Assembly (NCBI GenBank): GCA_905203765.1
Contig: CAJKXC010000009.1
Location: forward strand, 1 to 64,000
Origin: an uncultured Bacteroides sp.
Lineage (GTDB): Bacteria; Bacteroidota; Bacteroidia; Bacteroidales; Bacteroidaceae
DNA: 64,000 nucleotides
Reading direction: 5' to 3'
Shown: one piece after another, positions 27,753 to 36,413 of the stretch
Position numbering within the stretch: position 1 is the first letter of the stretch
Layout of the letters: every line of letters starts with the position of its first letter
Notes under the pieces: generated by a model
Seen by the model: the letters and a program-made list of their open reading frames with translations, nothing else
Databases searched by the model: none
What the model was told of the DNA's origin: nothing
Translations under genes and position numbers: made by a program

Positions 27753-28064
27753 ATGGAAACAAAAAATGTACAAGAAGCGATTTTGGAAATCTCAGAAATT
27801 TGCAAAAATAACGGATTGCAAGGAATGTGTATTATTTCCCAAGAAAAAACAGAAGGAAAAATAGAAGTAGCCTCTATGTTAGTGGGTAACATCGCAACCA
27901 CCTCCATGAAAATCATGCGGACGATGAACGCAGATCCTCGGATAGAAGCAATATATAAGATTGCAGCTGAGAATTATACCAGACTTCAGAAACTTGATCA
28001 GAGACATGGGAACTGTGTTGACATAGATATGTCGGATTTAGCAAAAGGATTTTCGCGGAATTAA
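27753..28064 (+). CDS. Early phage protein, unknown
   Basis: 103 residues, METKNVQEAILEISEICKNN at the start. Predicted mainly helical with a central beta pair (MCIISQEKTEGKIEVASMLV). Leads the run of tiny early genes. No family recognised. Confidence 0.6.
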   Translation: METKNVQEAILEISEICKNNGLQGMCIISQEKTEGKIEVASMLVGNIATTSMKIMRTMNADPRIEAIYKIAAENYTRLQKLDQRHGNCVDIDMSDLAKGFSRN

Positions 28065-28081
28065 AACGAAAGGAGTGTATT

Positions 28082-28609
28082 ATGATGTTTTTTGTAGAGA
28101 GTTTGCAAACGTATTCTCCTAAGAACAAGGCTTGCAAGAAGTTACTTGAGTATGTAGGAAAATATAAGTATGTCTTGATTAAAGACGAAATTTCTTTAGA
28201 TGCTCTCAAAGAGGAATTGCGTATCAAGGTAGATGAAATCAATGCGGAATATCCGAAGCTAAAGAAAAAAATTTGTTTCTCTGCTGGTAACATAGGGGGA
28301 GAGGTGCAGCGGATTGATGCATCTGTAGATAATATGGGTTGCTCGGATTACGTTTTTTTTATGGATATATGCCGTGTACGTAGTGTGTATCAGTTCTCAG
28401 AAAAGATATCTGCTCCCCAAAAGGCAATAGAGGTTCCCGGAGTCTGTCGTGATTGCGGGTGCAAGGAAGATGATCCGTGTTACCATCCGGACTATGGGAC
28501 TTGCTGGTGGTCCAATGAAGAGCATACGCTTTGTTCGCATTGTGCGGATAAGGCAATAGCAGATGATCCATGCACAGAGCATTGTATTAATACTACAGCA
28601 AAGATATGA
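28082..28609 (+). CDS. Early phage protein with Cys-rich zinc-binding C-terminus
   Basis: 175 residues. The C-terminal 50 residues contain a dense set of Cys/His: CRDCGCKEDDPCYHPDYG, TCWW, LCSHC and CTEHC, suited to one or two zinc sites. The N-terminal 110 residues are alpha/beta with FFVESLQTYSPKNK at the start. aaaggag lies 7 nt before the ATG. The stop overlaps the next start by 4 bp. Similar Cys clusters occur in small phage proteins; function unknown. Confidence 0.7.
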   Translation: MMFFVESLQTYSPKNKACKKLLEYVGKYKYVLIKDEISLDALKEELRIKVDEINAEYPKLKKKICFSAGNIGGEVQRIDASVDNMGCSDYVFFMDICRVRSVYQFSEKISAPQKAIEVPGVCRDCGCKEDDPCYHPDYGTCWWSNEEHTLCSHCADKAIADDPCTEHCINTTAKI

Positions 28610-28827
28610 CTTTAGATGAAGCATTGAAAGCTATGCATGAAGGAATAGAGGTAACACATGAATATCTTCTTCATACCCGAACAAAATCCTTGCGTATCAT
28701 AGCTGGTGGATTTTACGTTGATAAGGAAGGATATGTTTTGAATCCTATGGACGTAATGTTGAAATTCAAATTAGCATACCTTAAAGAAGGTTGGGTAATA
28801 GCTGAAAAAAGGAATACCTCAAATTAA
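28606..28827 (+). CDS. Small early protein, possibly DUF2829/Tad2-like
   Basis: 73 residues. It opens with LDEALKAMHEGIEVTHEYL and closes with AYLKEGWVIAE, which resembles the start (EAlkalkeGkkV) and end (AeDWei) of DUF2829 proteins, the family that includes the anti-Thoeris protein Tad2. The middle is shorter than usual. Membership is a guess from two short matches. Confidence 0.55.
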   Translation: MTLDEALKAMHEGIEVTHEYLLHTRTKSLRIIAGGFYVDKEGYVLNPMDVMLKFKLAYLKEGWVIAEKRNTSN

Positions 28828-28843
28828 ATAGAAAAAAGAATAT

Positions 28844-29224
28844 ATGGAAACAGTAGACATTAAAACAGGTGGGCACTCCTGGGAAAAACAAAATATCGTG
28901 ACCCTGTTTAAAGCAGGAAAACCTTACGACCTCTACAAGTGTACAAAATGCGGTTTGACTGGAAAATCAATCCAGTTAGGGAAAATAACAATAAGAGAGA
29001 GTGATTTAAAAAAGGTCATTCGCTGTAAAGGTATCGTTGCTAAGAAGTCTATAAAAATTACTTATTGTAACGCTGTAGGTGAACAATTTAAAAGACTTAC
29101 ACCCGGAAGTATTCACAATATCATGCAGCCTCCTGCAGGAGAAGACAACAAGAGAGGTGAATGGGTTATGGGTACAACCGAACCAGTTTTACTTTTATTC
29201 GGAGAATTTGAGTATTCGGAATAA
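28844..29224 (+). CDS. Early phage protein, unknown
   Basis: 126 residues. A CTKCGLTGKSIQLG segment near residue 33 resembles half a zinc ribbon. The rest is beta-rich and Lys-rich. Cotranscribed with its neighbours by spacing (16 bp before, 17 bp after). Confidence 0.6.
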   Translation: METVDIKTGGHSWEKQNIVTLFKAGKPYDLYKCTKCGLTGKSIQLGKITIRESDLKKVIRCKGIVAKKSIKITYCNAVGEQFKRLTPGSIHNIMQPPAGEDNKRGEWVMGTTEPVLLLFGEFEYSE

Positions 29225-29241
29225 TTCAAATCTAAATATAT

Positions 29242-29475
29242 ATGATGCAGAATGAATATACCGCAGGTCAGTTACTATCAATAAATAACTTGATAGTAGA
29301 GATATGCCCGGTTATAGCTGGGCAATGCTCGAATTGTGTAGGATTTAAAAAGAAAACTTTATGTAATAAACTCCCTGATTGTGGAAATAAGTTCTATTTC
29401 AGGAAACTGAATAGCTTTGAGATACGTAAGGCTCAAAAAAACAATCGAATCATCAAGGATATTAATTCAAAATAA
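29242..29475 (+). CDS. Small Cys-rich early protein
   Basis: 77 residues with six Cys in two groups (CPVIAGQCSNCVGF and LCNKLPDCGNKF), consistent with a small zinc-bound module. No family recognised. Confidence 0.55.
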   Translation: MMQNEYTAGQLLSINNLIVEICPVIAGQCSNCVGFKKKTLCNKLPDCGNKFYFRKLNSFEIRKAQKNNRIIKDINSK

Positions 29476-29482
29476 GATAGAT

Positions 29483-29707
29483 ATGATGGAAGCAAAATTC
29501 AAGATCGGTGAGACTTTAATGATAGTCGATGGAATTGATACGGAAATAGGTAAAAAAGTAGTTGTGATTGATACTTTTCATTACGTCCGAAAATCGAGAG
29601 TGAAAGAATCGGCTGTTGATAATTGGGAATATAAGGTGGCAGATGGTATAAAGTCATTAGGATGGTACTCTGAATACCTATTAGAATCATCAAATAGGTT
29701 CTCGTAA
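29483..29707 (+). CDS. Small early phage protein
   Basis: 74 residues from the ATG at 29483. Beta-rich with KIGETLMIVDGI and YKVADGIKSLGWYSEYLLE, resembling small SH3-like phage proteins. The function is unknown. Confidence 0.5.
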   Translation: MMEAKFKIGETLMIVDGIDTEIGKKVVVIDTFHYVRKSRVKESAVDNWEYKVADGIKSLGWYSEYLLESSNRFS

Positions 29708-29724
29708 CAAATAAAAATCAAGAT

Positions 29725-29862
29725 ATGAAAGTAAAAATCAAGAATACTGGAGATATAATAGAAGTTACAGAATGTTTCGGTGGCGGATATTCCGATAAGA
29801 ATGGATTTTTCTACGAAAGTTCTGAAGTTGAAAAAATAGAAAAAGAAAAGACTTATCAATAA
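29725..29862 (+). CDS. Very small early protein (45 aa)
   Basis: A 45-residue frame, MKVKIKNTGDIIEVTECFGG at the start, with aaaatcaag before the ATG and 17-bp and 10-bp gaps to its neighbours. The sequence reads as a beta-strand pair with a Gly-rich turn and a charged tail. Kept because its spacing fits the operon and its composition is protein-like. Confidence 0.5.
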   Translation: MKVKIKNTGDIIEVTECFGGGYSDKNGFFYESSEVEKIEKEKTYQ

Positions 29863-29872
29863 ATCAAACAAT

Positions 29873-30157
29873 ATGTATACTACAGAAATCGTTGAACTCG
29901 CCATGAGGGCGTGCGCATACAAAATCGACCATATCTGGTACGATAAGAATTCCCGGAATATCCGGAAGGTATATGGGCAAGTTCCTGTTTCAAGGAAATC
30001 GACCATTAACGGTGTTCGAAAAACCTTTGTGAAATGGAAGAGATTCAGGTGGAACGATGCCGGCCAATGTTTCTCGCGATACTCTCAAACACGCCGTAGA
30101 GAGTATGATTTACCACTCAATTCTATCATTGAGCAATTAAAACATGAGAGGTCATGA
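29873..30157 (+). CDS. Early phage protein, basic
   Basis: 94 residues, rich in Arg/Lys (FVKWKRFRWNDAGQCFSRYS), so possibly nucleic-acid binding. Stop overlaps the next start by 4 bp. No family recognised. Confidence 0.55.
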   Translation: MYTTEIVELAMRACAYKIDHIWYDKNSRNIRKVYGQVPVSRKSTINGVRKTFVKWKRFRWNDAGQCFSRYSQTRRREYDLPLNSIIEQLKHERS

Positions 30158-30375
30158 GACTGTATCTGGACGTTGATAACCGTGGTACCTACTCAATACA
30201 TGATATCACCGAATGCGACTTGAATACCATCCTGATGGCACTCACTAATTTCCAGGATCCGGTAAACAAAGCATCCGAACGTCTTTCTCACGAAATTGGC
30301 ATGCACCTACATTTGCAGTTAAACAAACTTGAGATCAATGGACAACCTGACCAAATACAAAATGGTAAATCTTGA
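30154..30375 (+). CDS. Small early phage protein
   Basis: 73 residues, MRLYLDVDNRGTYSIHDITE at the start, then a helix LNTILMALTNFQDPVNKASE. Translationally coupled (ATGA) to the previous gene. Unknown function. Confidence 0.5.
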   Translation: MRLYLDVDNRGTYSIHDITECDLNTILMALTNFQDPVNKASERLSHEIGMHLHLQLNKLEINGQPDQIQNGKS

Positions 30376-30664
30376 TTGGATAGACCGGTTCCTGGCTAAG
30401 TTAGGTGTAGATGCCTTTCTTGATTTTGAGTCGAAAGTCTATAATGCTCTCGACAAATTGAAAGTCAGGCGATACTATGATATCGCTACCTCTGTGATAC
30501 CGGAACAGCAGGAGCTTTTCATTAAATTCTGCTGCTGTTACATCGAGAAACATCCGGAATATGAATTTAACGAAGATTACACTCAAATATGGAGAAAAGA
30601 AAGCTATGAACAATGGAAGATGGCAACCTCACGAAGACCAATTCGTCAGAGACAACGTCAATAA
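30338..30664 (+). CDS. Early phage protein, unknown
   Basis: 108 residues from the ATG at 30338; an ATG at 30362 is equally possible. Helical, with FIKFCCCYIEKHPEY. Overlaps both neighbours, as is common in this compact early block. Confidence 0.5.
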   Translation: MDNLTKYKMVNLDWIDRFLAKLGVDAFLDFESKVYNALDKLKVRRYYDIATSVIPEQQELFIKFCCCYIEKHPEYEFNEDYTQIWRKESYEQWKMATSRRPIRQRQRQ

Positions 30665-31004
30665 AATGACTTTGGAACAAATGTCCGACCATTTGGGGCG
30701 CTCTGCCTTGGCCGTACAATTATATATGCACCGGAAGCATATTGTTACCGGCCAGACGGTCAAGCGAAACCTGGTACAAGAGATGCTCCGGATCAAGTTC
30801 CGCCACCCCGAAAACTTCATGCCAACCCGTGCTTTTTACCACGAAGTAGGAATCAACCAGATGCGCTGGTGGGATATCTTCCACGGTCGCAAGAATATTA
30901 ACCAAACAGAATATATCGCGCTGTCGAATTATTTCGGGATCACCCTGGAAGAAGCATTTGCCGCACGCCAACTCTGTATATTTGAAGAAGAGAACGATGA
31001 TTGA
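30606..31004 (+). CDS. Putative HTH/Myb-like DNA-binding protein
   Basis: 132 residues from the ATG at 30606 (ggagaaa 7 nt upstream). NNGRWQPHEDQFVRDNVNKM followed by LEQMSDHLGRSALAVQLYMHR looks like a Myb/SANT or phage gene-replacement HTH; the C-terminal YIALSNYFGITLEEAFAARQ is a second possible HTH. It overlaps the primase start by 8 bp, so it may serve replication or its control. Confidence 0.65.
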   Translation: MNNGRWQPHEDQFVRDNVNKMTLEQMSDHLGRSALAVQLYMHRKHIVTGQTVKRNLVQEMLRIKFRHPENFMPTRAFYHEVGINQMRWWDIFHGRKNINQTEYIALSNYFGITLEEAFAARQLCIFEEENDD

Positions 31005-34000
31005 TGAAGAATTGAAGCAACGAATCAAGGATGCCAACGAGATAGTCGATGTAATTGGCCAGTTCGTATCCTTACACAAGAAAGGTATCAACTACGTAGG
31101 TATTTGCCCGTTCCATCCCGATAGGCATCCATCGATGACGGTAAGCCCATCACGACAGACCTATAAATGCTTTGTCTGCGGAAAAGGAGGAGATGTAATA
31201 TCGTTTATCCAGGAACATGAGAACATGCCTTTCAGTGAAGCCATTACCTGGTTGGCCAACCGGGCAGGCATCCAACTCCCTGAACGAGTAATATCCGATG
31301 AAGAAGCGTCCCGGATGAAGGAACGGGAGGCACAGCGCATTGCCATGAAAGGAGCTGCTACCTTTTTTGAGAAGCATCTTCCGGATGCACAACTTTACCT
31401 ACATGAGAGAGGATTTTCACTGGACGATAAAATCTTACGGGATTTCCGTATTGGATATGCCCCGGCTGGGAACCTCGCCAAGAAAGAGCTGCTTGCTGCA
31501 GGTTTCTCCGAGCAGAAGCTGGTCGAAATCGATATATTAAAACGATCGGATAAAGGTTTCGTATTTGATACCTTTAAGGACAGAATAATGTTCCCCTTCT
31601 TTGACATTAAGGGAAACATCGACGGATACACAGGACGTTGGCTCGTCCCTCAAGAGAATACCGGAAAATATGTAAATACCGGTGATACTCCTATTTTTAA
31701 GAAAGGCACCCATCTTTTCGGACTACACCAGGCACGCACGGCCATATCCCGCTACGACCAAGCATACGTCGTCGAAGGGCAGTTCGATGTCTTATCCATG
31801 CATTCCGTAGGAGTATGCAATACCATAGCTACCAGCGGTACTGCCCTTACTCCGGAGCAGATACAGCTAATTGGACGTTTCACACATAGAGTAGTGCTTA
31901 TATATGATGCTGATGCAGCAGGCCTTAAAGCCTCCCTTACCAATTGCGAAGCATTCCTTCGTGCCGGCTTCCAAGTAAGCGCCGTACCACTTCCTGAAGG
32001 TAAGGATCCGGATAATATTGCTCAGGAGCATAAACTTGAGACCAGTAAGTGGCTTGCTAACCGTGAACAGAACTTCCTTTTATACTTCTCCATCTCCCTG
32101 CGAGGCAAGAACCCGGGCGTGGATCCAAACAAAGAAGAGGCAGCGATTAAGCAGCTCTGCTCACTGATATCGGTTATACCCTCAGAGACACTTCTTCTTA
32201 AATGCATTGAGACACTGGCCGAAATATTCAATACCAATACAGAGGTCATTCAGCGGAAGGTTAACGAGATACTGCGCAAACAAAAGACGGCCAAGGTCCA
32301 GCAGAAAGACCAAATGCATCCTGGTATCTATGGAATAGAAATGATAGCCGAAACCCGCTCCGGGAACGAACCCTGCATCCTCACTTCCAATTATCAGGAA
32401 TTCCTAACCCTCTACGGTGACGCCCCAATCGTCTATGTGCATGGCGTTCCCGGAATGAATGATATCCAATTGCTGCGCCAGGCAAGTCAGATGTTTACAA
32501 CCGATAGTGATGGACTTACCATCTTCAAAGATGGAACCGAATCGGACTACCTCGCAGGCCTTGCGGCTATATTCCGTGCCGGCATATCCAATATTACCGT
32601 GACCGTGGAAAAGCCCTCAAATGCGGACTGTGAAGAACACGATCCGGAAGAGGAAGAAGAGGAAATGGAAAATGAGGCCGAAACCAATGTCATAGAAACG
32701 TTCAACTTTGCCAAATTCTATATTTACCAGCACAAACTGTTTTTTAAGGATTTCAAAGGGGAGCGTTCTCCCTACATCGAGCGTTGTGCCGAAATCATTA
32801 GCTACGCTGAAGATTCTGTACGAATCATCAACTTCGGCTATTTCTACGGATGCCTGGGCTTAACCAAGCAAGCCCTCAACGAGATACTGAAGCCCTATCT
32901 GGCCAAACGCAAATCCCGTATGGCCATTAATGCGCAGCGCACCGACGACGATTATGTAGAAGAGACCTACGACCCTGACGAGCTTCCCCGCTATGTTCAA
33001 GACAACCCGGAATATCTGCAGATGTTCAACCAATGCAATTTTTATCCGAAGCTAAATAAACAAGGAGAGCCGGTCTGTTATCTCTTTAAACAGGATAAGT
33101 CCGGCCACACTATGGTTGGGGATTTCTACATGATTCCGCTGCTCCACATTTACTCCGATAACGATGAAGAAAACAAGCGTGTTATCAAGATAAACCGCCG
33201 ATATTATAAGACTCCATTATACATTGAAATCCCTTCCAAAGCGCTTGTTAAAAAGAGCACCATTGAAGAGAAACTTATCATGCTCGAGGCCGTCAACTTC
33301 ACAAATGGCGAAGAGAAGCACTGGACTAAAATACGTGAATACATGAGTAGGCACTATGTTACTTGTACAGAGGTTACCACTTATGGTAATCAACAAGAGG
33401 ATGGCTTTTCCCGGCGAGAGGACCAGCAGTTCTTCGCCTTTGCCAACGGCATCTTCCATGTCGTCGATGGCCTGGCGCGTTTTGACCCGGTTAACGAGCT
33501 CGGAGTTGTCACCCACAACGGCAAGAACTATTATCTGCCGGCATTCTCTACCATTTATGCCGGTTCCGGGCGCCGGTCCGATAAGTACGAGCTCATCTCC
33601 CAGCTTGTATATAAGGAAATTCCTGCAGACAAACGTTGCTCTTTCGAAGAGTGGGCCTCGCTGATGGACCGCGTCTATAAGATTAATGACAATGGGAAAT
33701 GGGCTATCTTATTTGCCATCATGTGTGCTTTCCGCAGCAACATACACTGCATCGACCGCCTCTTCACCGCTCCGTTCTTTATGGGGCCTATGTCCTCCGG
33801 AAAGACACAGATCGCCATTTCCATTCGTTCCTTATTCATATCCCCGAAAATTCCAATTTTCAACCTGAACATTGGTACCGATGCTGCCATGTCCACACTG
33901 ATGAGTACCTTCCGTGATGTGCCGGTTGTCCTTGATGAGTACAACAACAAAGATATATCAGATATAAAGTTCCAGGCACTGAAAGGTATTGTTTACGATG

Positions 34001-35061
34001 GCGATGGCCGGCAGAAGCGAAAAGGAACATCCGGGAAAGAAATCGAGAATGATAAAGTATATGCGCCGGTTATCATTTGTGGTCAGGAGACACCCCAGCG
34101 CGACGACAATGCCCTTATGTCCCGAATCATAGTCTGCGAGGTTCCCAAGCCTAAGAACCGTACTCAAGAAGAGATAGACCTTTTCAACAAGCTGAAAGAC
34201 ATTGAAGATCCTGCCAAGATCGGACTCTCCAATGTACTTTTTGAAGTTCTTCAGCTGCGGCCTTTGGTAATGCAGCATTTCCGAACGCTCAAGCAGAAGG
34301 CCTACGATGAGCTAAAGGAAGAGTTACGGAATGCAGGCGAAATAGACCGCCTCATGAAAACGGCCTCATTGTTTTTAGCAACCTGCAATTTAATTGAAAA
34401 CTATACTGATATGAAACTACCATTTACTTACAAAGACTTTTTTCAAACGGTCTGCAACAAGATCAGATTCCAAGTAGAACTGATATCTAAGACCGACAAG
34501 CTGGCCTCTTTCTTCAAGGCTATGGATGTGATGATCGACACGAAGGCCATCAAGGAAGGCAAGGACTTCGCCATCGACACCCCCGAACGCATTACCATCA
34601 AGCTCCCTGGAGGGGAAAAGAAAGAAGTCCCCATTCCTGCAGGAACCAGGGTTCTTTATCTGCGTATCAGTCCCATCTACACACAGTACGCCCGGTCTTC
34701 CTATAACCAGGAAGAATCCACACAGTCTACTATCGAGCAGAATCTGCGTTCACATCCCAGCTATATCGGTTTTGTACATTCCCGGCGCTTCAGCTGGTAC
34801 GATGTTGTAGAGGTTCCGCGGGGTGGTTTTGCCGAGGATATCCCTAATGAAACCGGTATTGATATTAAGCCTAACAATGATATGGTGCGCAAGGTCGAAA
34901 AGAAAGGCACCATTTCCAGCTGTATAGCTATCAACTACGAAATTTTCAGAGACTTATACGGAATCGATCTGCAGCGTAAACTGGAGGAAGATACGCCGGA
35001 ACCTAACCCGGACAACGATCCGCTTGGAGAAAGCAATGCACCCCAAGATTTGAACTTCTGA
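30997..35061 (+). CDS. Primase-ATPase fusion replication protein
   Basis: 1354 residues from the ATG at 30997, overlapping the previous stop. Order: DnaG-type CHC2 zinc finger (ICPFHPDRHPSM, then YKCFVCGKGGD, about 37-65), DnaG core and TOPRIM (YVVEGQFDVLSMHS; LIYDADAAGLKAS with its acidic pair, about 260-320), a long unassigned middle (about 400-850) with an acidic patch, and a P-loop ATPase (MGPMSSGKTQIA at about 926, VPVVLDEYNN at about 972, then ALMSRIIVCEVP). The phage probably uses it as primase and replicative or loading helicase in one chain. The ATPase is closer to DUF927/viral SF3-like types than to DnaB, but this is a visual call. Confidence 0.85.
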   Translation: MIDEELKQRIKDANEIVDVIGQFVSLHKKGINYVGICPFHPDRHPSMTVSPSRQTYKCFVCGKGGDVISFIQEHENMPFSEAITWLANRAGIQLPERVISDEEASRMKEREAQRIAMKGAATFFEKHLPDAQLYLHERGFSLDDKILRDFRIGYAPAGNLAKKELLAAGFSEQKLVEIDILKRSDKGFVFDTFKDRIMFPFFDIKGNIDGYTGRWLVPQENTGKYVNTGDTPIFKKGTHLFGLHQARTAISRYDQAYVVEGQFDVLSMHSVGVCNTIATSGTALTPEQIQLIGRFTHRVVLIYDADAAGLKASLTNCEAFLRAGFQVSAVPLPEGKDPDNIAQEHKLETSKWLANREQNFLLYFSISLRGKNPGVDPNKEEAAIKQLCSLISVIPSETLLLKCIETLAEIFNTNTEVIQRKVNEILRKQKTAKVQQKDQMHPGIYGIEMIAETRSGNEPCILTSNYQEFLTLYGDAPIVYVHGVPGMNDIQLLRQASQMFTTDSDGLTIFKDGTESDYLAGLAAIFRAGISNITVTVEKPSNADCEEHDPEEEEEEMENEAETNVIETFNFAKFYIYQHKLFFKDFKGERSPYIERCAEIISYAEDSVRIINFGYFYGCLGLTKQALNEILKPYLAKRKSRMAINAQRTDDDYVEETYDPDELPRYVQDNPEYLQMFNQCNFYPKLNKQGEPVCYLFKQDKSGHTMVGDFYMIPLLHIYSDNDEENKRVIKINRRYYKTPLYIEIPSKALVKKSTIEEKLIMLEAVNFTNGEEKHWTKIREYMSRHYVTCTEVTTYGNQQEDGFSRREDQQFFAFANGIFHVVDGLARFDPVNELGVVTHNGKNYYLPAFSTIYAGSGRRSDKYELISQLVYKEIPADKRCSFEEWASLMDRVYKINDNGKWAILFAIMCAFRSNIHCIDRLFTAPFFMGPMSSGKTQIAISIRSLFISPKIPIFNLNIGTDAAMSTLMSTFRDVPVVLDEYNNKDISDIKFQALKGIVYDGDGRQKRKGTSGKEIENDKVYAPVIICGQETPQRDDNALMSRIIVCEVPKPKNRTQEEIDLFNKLKDIEDPAKIGLSNVLFEVLQLRPLVMQHFRTLKQKAYDELKEELRNAGEIDRLMKTASLFLATCNLIENYTDMKLPFTYKDFFQTVCNKIRFQVELISKTDKLASFFKAMDVMIDTKAIKEGKDFAIDTPERITIKLPGGEKKEVPIPAGTRVLYLRISPIYTQYARSSYNQEESTQSTIEQNLRSHPSYIGFVHSRRFSWYDVVEVPRGGFAEDIPNETGIDIKPNNDMVRKVEKKGTISSCIAINYEIFRDLYGIDLQRKLEEDTPEPNPDNDPLGESNAPQDLNF

Positions 35062-35091
35062 TTTTTATTATAAACCTAAAAACAAAAAGTT

Positions 35092-35643
35092 ATGGAAACC
35101 AAGATTATTGCAAGAGTGAACAATGTAGATATACTATCTACGAGTGAGGAACAATTAGTAGCCATCAAACCCATTTGTGAGGCGTTGGGGATTGATCGAA
35201 AGAGACAACAAGACAAGATTAATTGCCATCCCATTTTGTCTTCAGTTGGGGGCTTGAAGCCCCTAACTGGTGCGGATGGGAAAATATACGAAATGTATTG
35301 CCTTCCTTTGGAATATATATTCGGATGGTTGTTTACCATCAATCCTGCCAATGTGAACGAAGATGCAAAACCAGCATTGATAAAATACCAACAAGAATGC
35401 TATCATGCCCTCTTTGCTTACTTCACTGAACCGCAAACCTTCCTCAAGCAGAAACAGGAAGTCATGGAGAAGAAGGTTACCGAGTACCAGGAATGCCAAC
35501 GTCGCTTCAAGGATGCCCAAAAACTAATGAACGAGGCAAAGACAGAATTGAACCAAGTAATGAAGCTCACCATCGAAGATTGGCGAGCCAATAATCGCCA
35601 GCTTAATCTGCCATTCTCAACCGAAGAAGTAACTGAAGAATAA
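35092..35643 (+). CDS. Phage antirepressor (P22_AR_N-type)
   Basis: 183 residues. The N-terminal 110 match the antirepressor N-terminal domain: LVAIKPICEALGIDRKRQQDKINCHPILSSVGG, then CLPLEYIFGWLFTINPANV and YQQECYHALFAYF. The C-terminus is a coiled coil. It would inactivate the repressor on induction. A second, shortened copy is at 36414. Confidence 0.85.
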   Translation: METKIIARVNNVDILSTSEEQLVAIKPICEALGIDRKRQQDKINCHPILSSVGGLKPLTGADGKIYEMYCLPLEYIFGWLFTINPANVNEDAKPALIKYQQECYHALFAYFTEPQTFLKQKQEVMEKKVTEYQECQRRFKDAQKLMNEAKTELNQVMKLTIEDWRANNRQLNLPFSTEEVTEE

Positions 35644-35685
35644 AATTATTCCGGGCAAAATGCCGCATATCTCAAAAGATTTCAC

Positions 35686-35895
35686 TATGTTTGCAGTGCT
35701 TATCATACATATTCTCAAGAATGCGGGCTGCCAGCTTGCATTTACGGTGCAGGCATTTTTTATGCCCGGACATATTGTGTACCATATATGGTATCCGTGT
35801 ACCCCCGCGTGGAGCGTTAATGCGCCCACAGCATTCTTGAGATGTGATAAGCAGCGGGAAAGGCACGGATACTTTCATTTTAAAACGTTATTGTT
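35686..35895 (+). promoter_or_regulatory. Structured leader A (promoter, S/S' arms, terminator)
   Basis: -7 element TATGTTTG (35686-35693). Word S (35697-35724) pairs with S' (35831-35853) through gataagca, atgt and gcattcttgag, 23 bp in total with two small bulges. Between them: tgcc..ggca with inner tgca/tgca followed by six T (35729-35761), a possible terminator, and the overlapping U-loop hairpin ggcat-ttttt-atgcc (35752-35766), then taccatatatggta. The start region tgctt-gac-aatgc (35897-35909) repeats both ends of S, so S' could pair with it instead. Confidence 0.55.
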
Positions 35896-36282
35896 ATGCT
35901 TGACAATGCAAAAGTTTCCACAGCTACTCAAGACAGCCTCGGAACGTCCGCCCACGAAACGGGCACTTCAGCCATCGCCCTTACCGGCAATCCCTACACC
36001 GACCTTGCCGCCTACGGCATCGACCTTCAGGGCTGCACCATCCGCTATTTGCGGGAACCTAACACAATCGGCAACACCATCACCGGGCGCTTCAATATCT
36101 CCGGCCGCGAAGAGACTGCCGGAGCAACCAGCTACGAAGCCCTTATCTTCTTCCTGGTGCGTAAGAACCGCGATCATCGCCGCTATGTGGCAGAATGCCG
36201 GGAGCGCAAGCGTGAGCGGAATATGCTGTCATTCATCAACCGTTACCCGGACGCAATGGTATTTCCGGCATACTTTTCCTGA
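35896..36282 (+). CDS. Cassette-encoded small protein, orphan family (copy 1)
   Basis: 128 residues, identical to the product at 37592 and clearly related to the one at 46699. The conserved block reads TGNPYTDLAAYGIDLQGCTI, then NTITGRFNISGREETAGATS and a basic C-terminus AECRERKRERN. No known family is recognised; the basic tail could bind nucleic acid. The gene has its own promoter, structured leader and terminator, so it behaves as a self-contained moron-like unit. Confidence 0.7.
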   Translation: MLDNAKVSTATQDSLGTSAHETGTSAIALTGNPYTDLAAYGIDLQGCTIRYLREPNTIGNTITGRFNISGREETAGATSYEALIFFLVRKNRDHRRYVAECRERKRERNMLSFINRYPDAMVFPAYFS

Positions 36283-36311
36283 TTCATACTTTTCACATCA
36301 ACCTTTTGCTT

Positions 36312-36351
36312 TATTCCCGGTGGCAACCCCATCGGGAATAATAGCTTTTTT
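36312..36351 (+). terminator. Terminator of cassette copy 1
   Basis: tattcccg-12 nt-cgggaata followed by atagc and six T. It closes the 128-residue ORF unit. Confidence 0.75.
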
Positions 36352-36413
36352 ACATTCTGATTTGCGGACATTTCGTCTGATTCGTCCATACCTACATTAG
36401 CTATGAAGAGGTA

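Larger units (their letters stand above)
35721..36399 (+). repeat. Long direct repeat, copy 1
   Basis: About 679 bp, apparently identical to 37417-38095 (offset 1696). It covers most of the leader, the 128-residue ORF and its terminator. Identity ends on the left inside arm S of the leader (mismatches at 35718-35720) and on the right at cctacatta. Confidence 0.9.

Noticed and set aside
35697..35853. Invertible promoter, from the inverted arms around the leader
   Set aside because: The arms differ between loci, the promoter lies outside them, and no invertase is present; RNA pairing explains the data better.
35660..36400. 246-codon frame across cassette copy 1 (and the 363-codon one at 37356)
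   Set aside because: They run through the leader and terminator in another frame and are Pro/Thr-rich; the 128-residue frame has a conserved third member at 46699.
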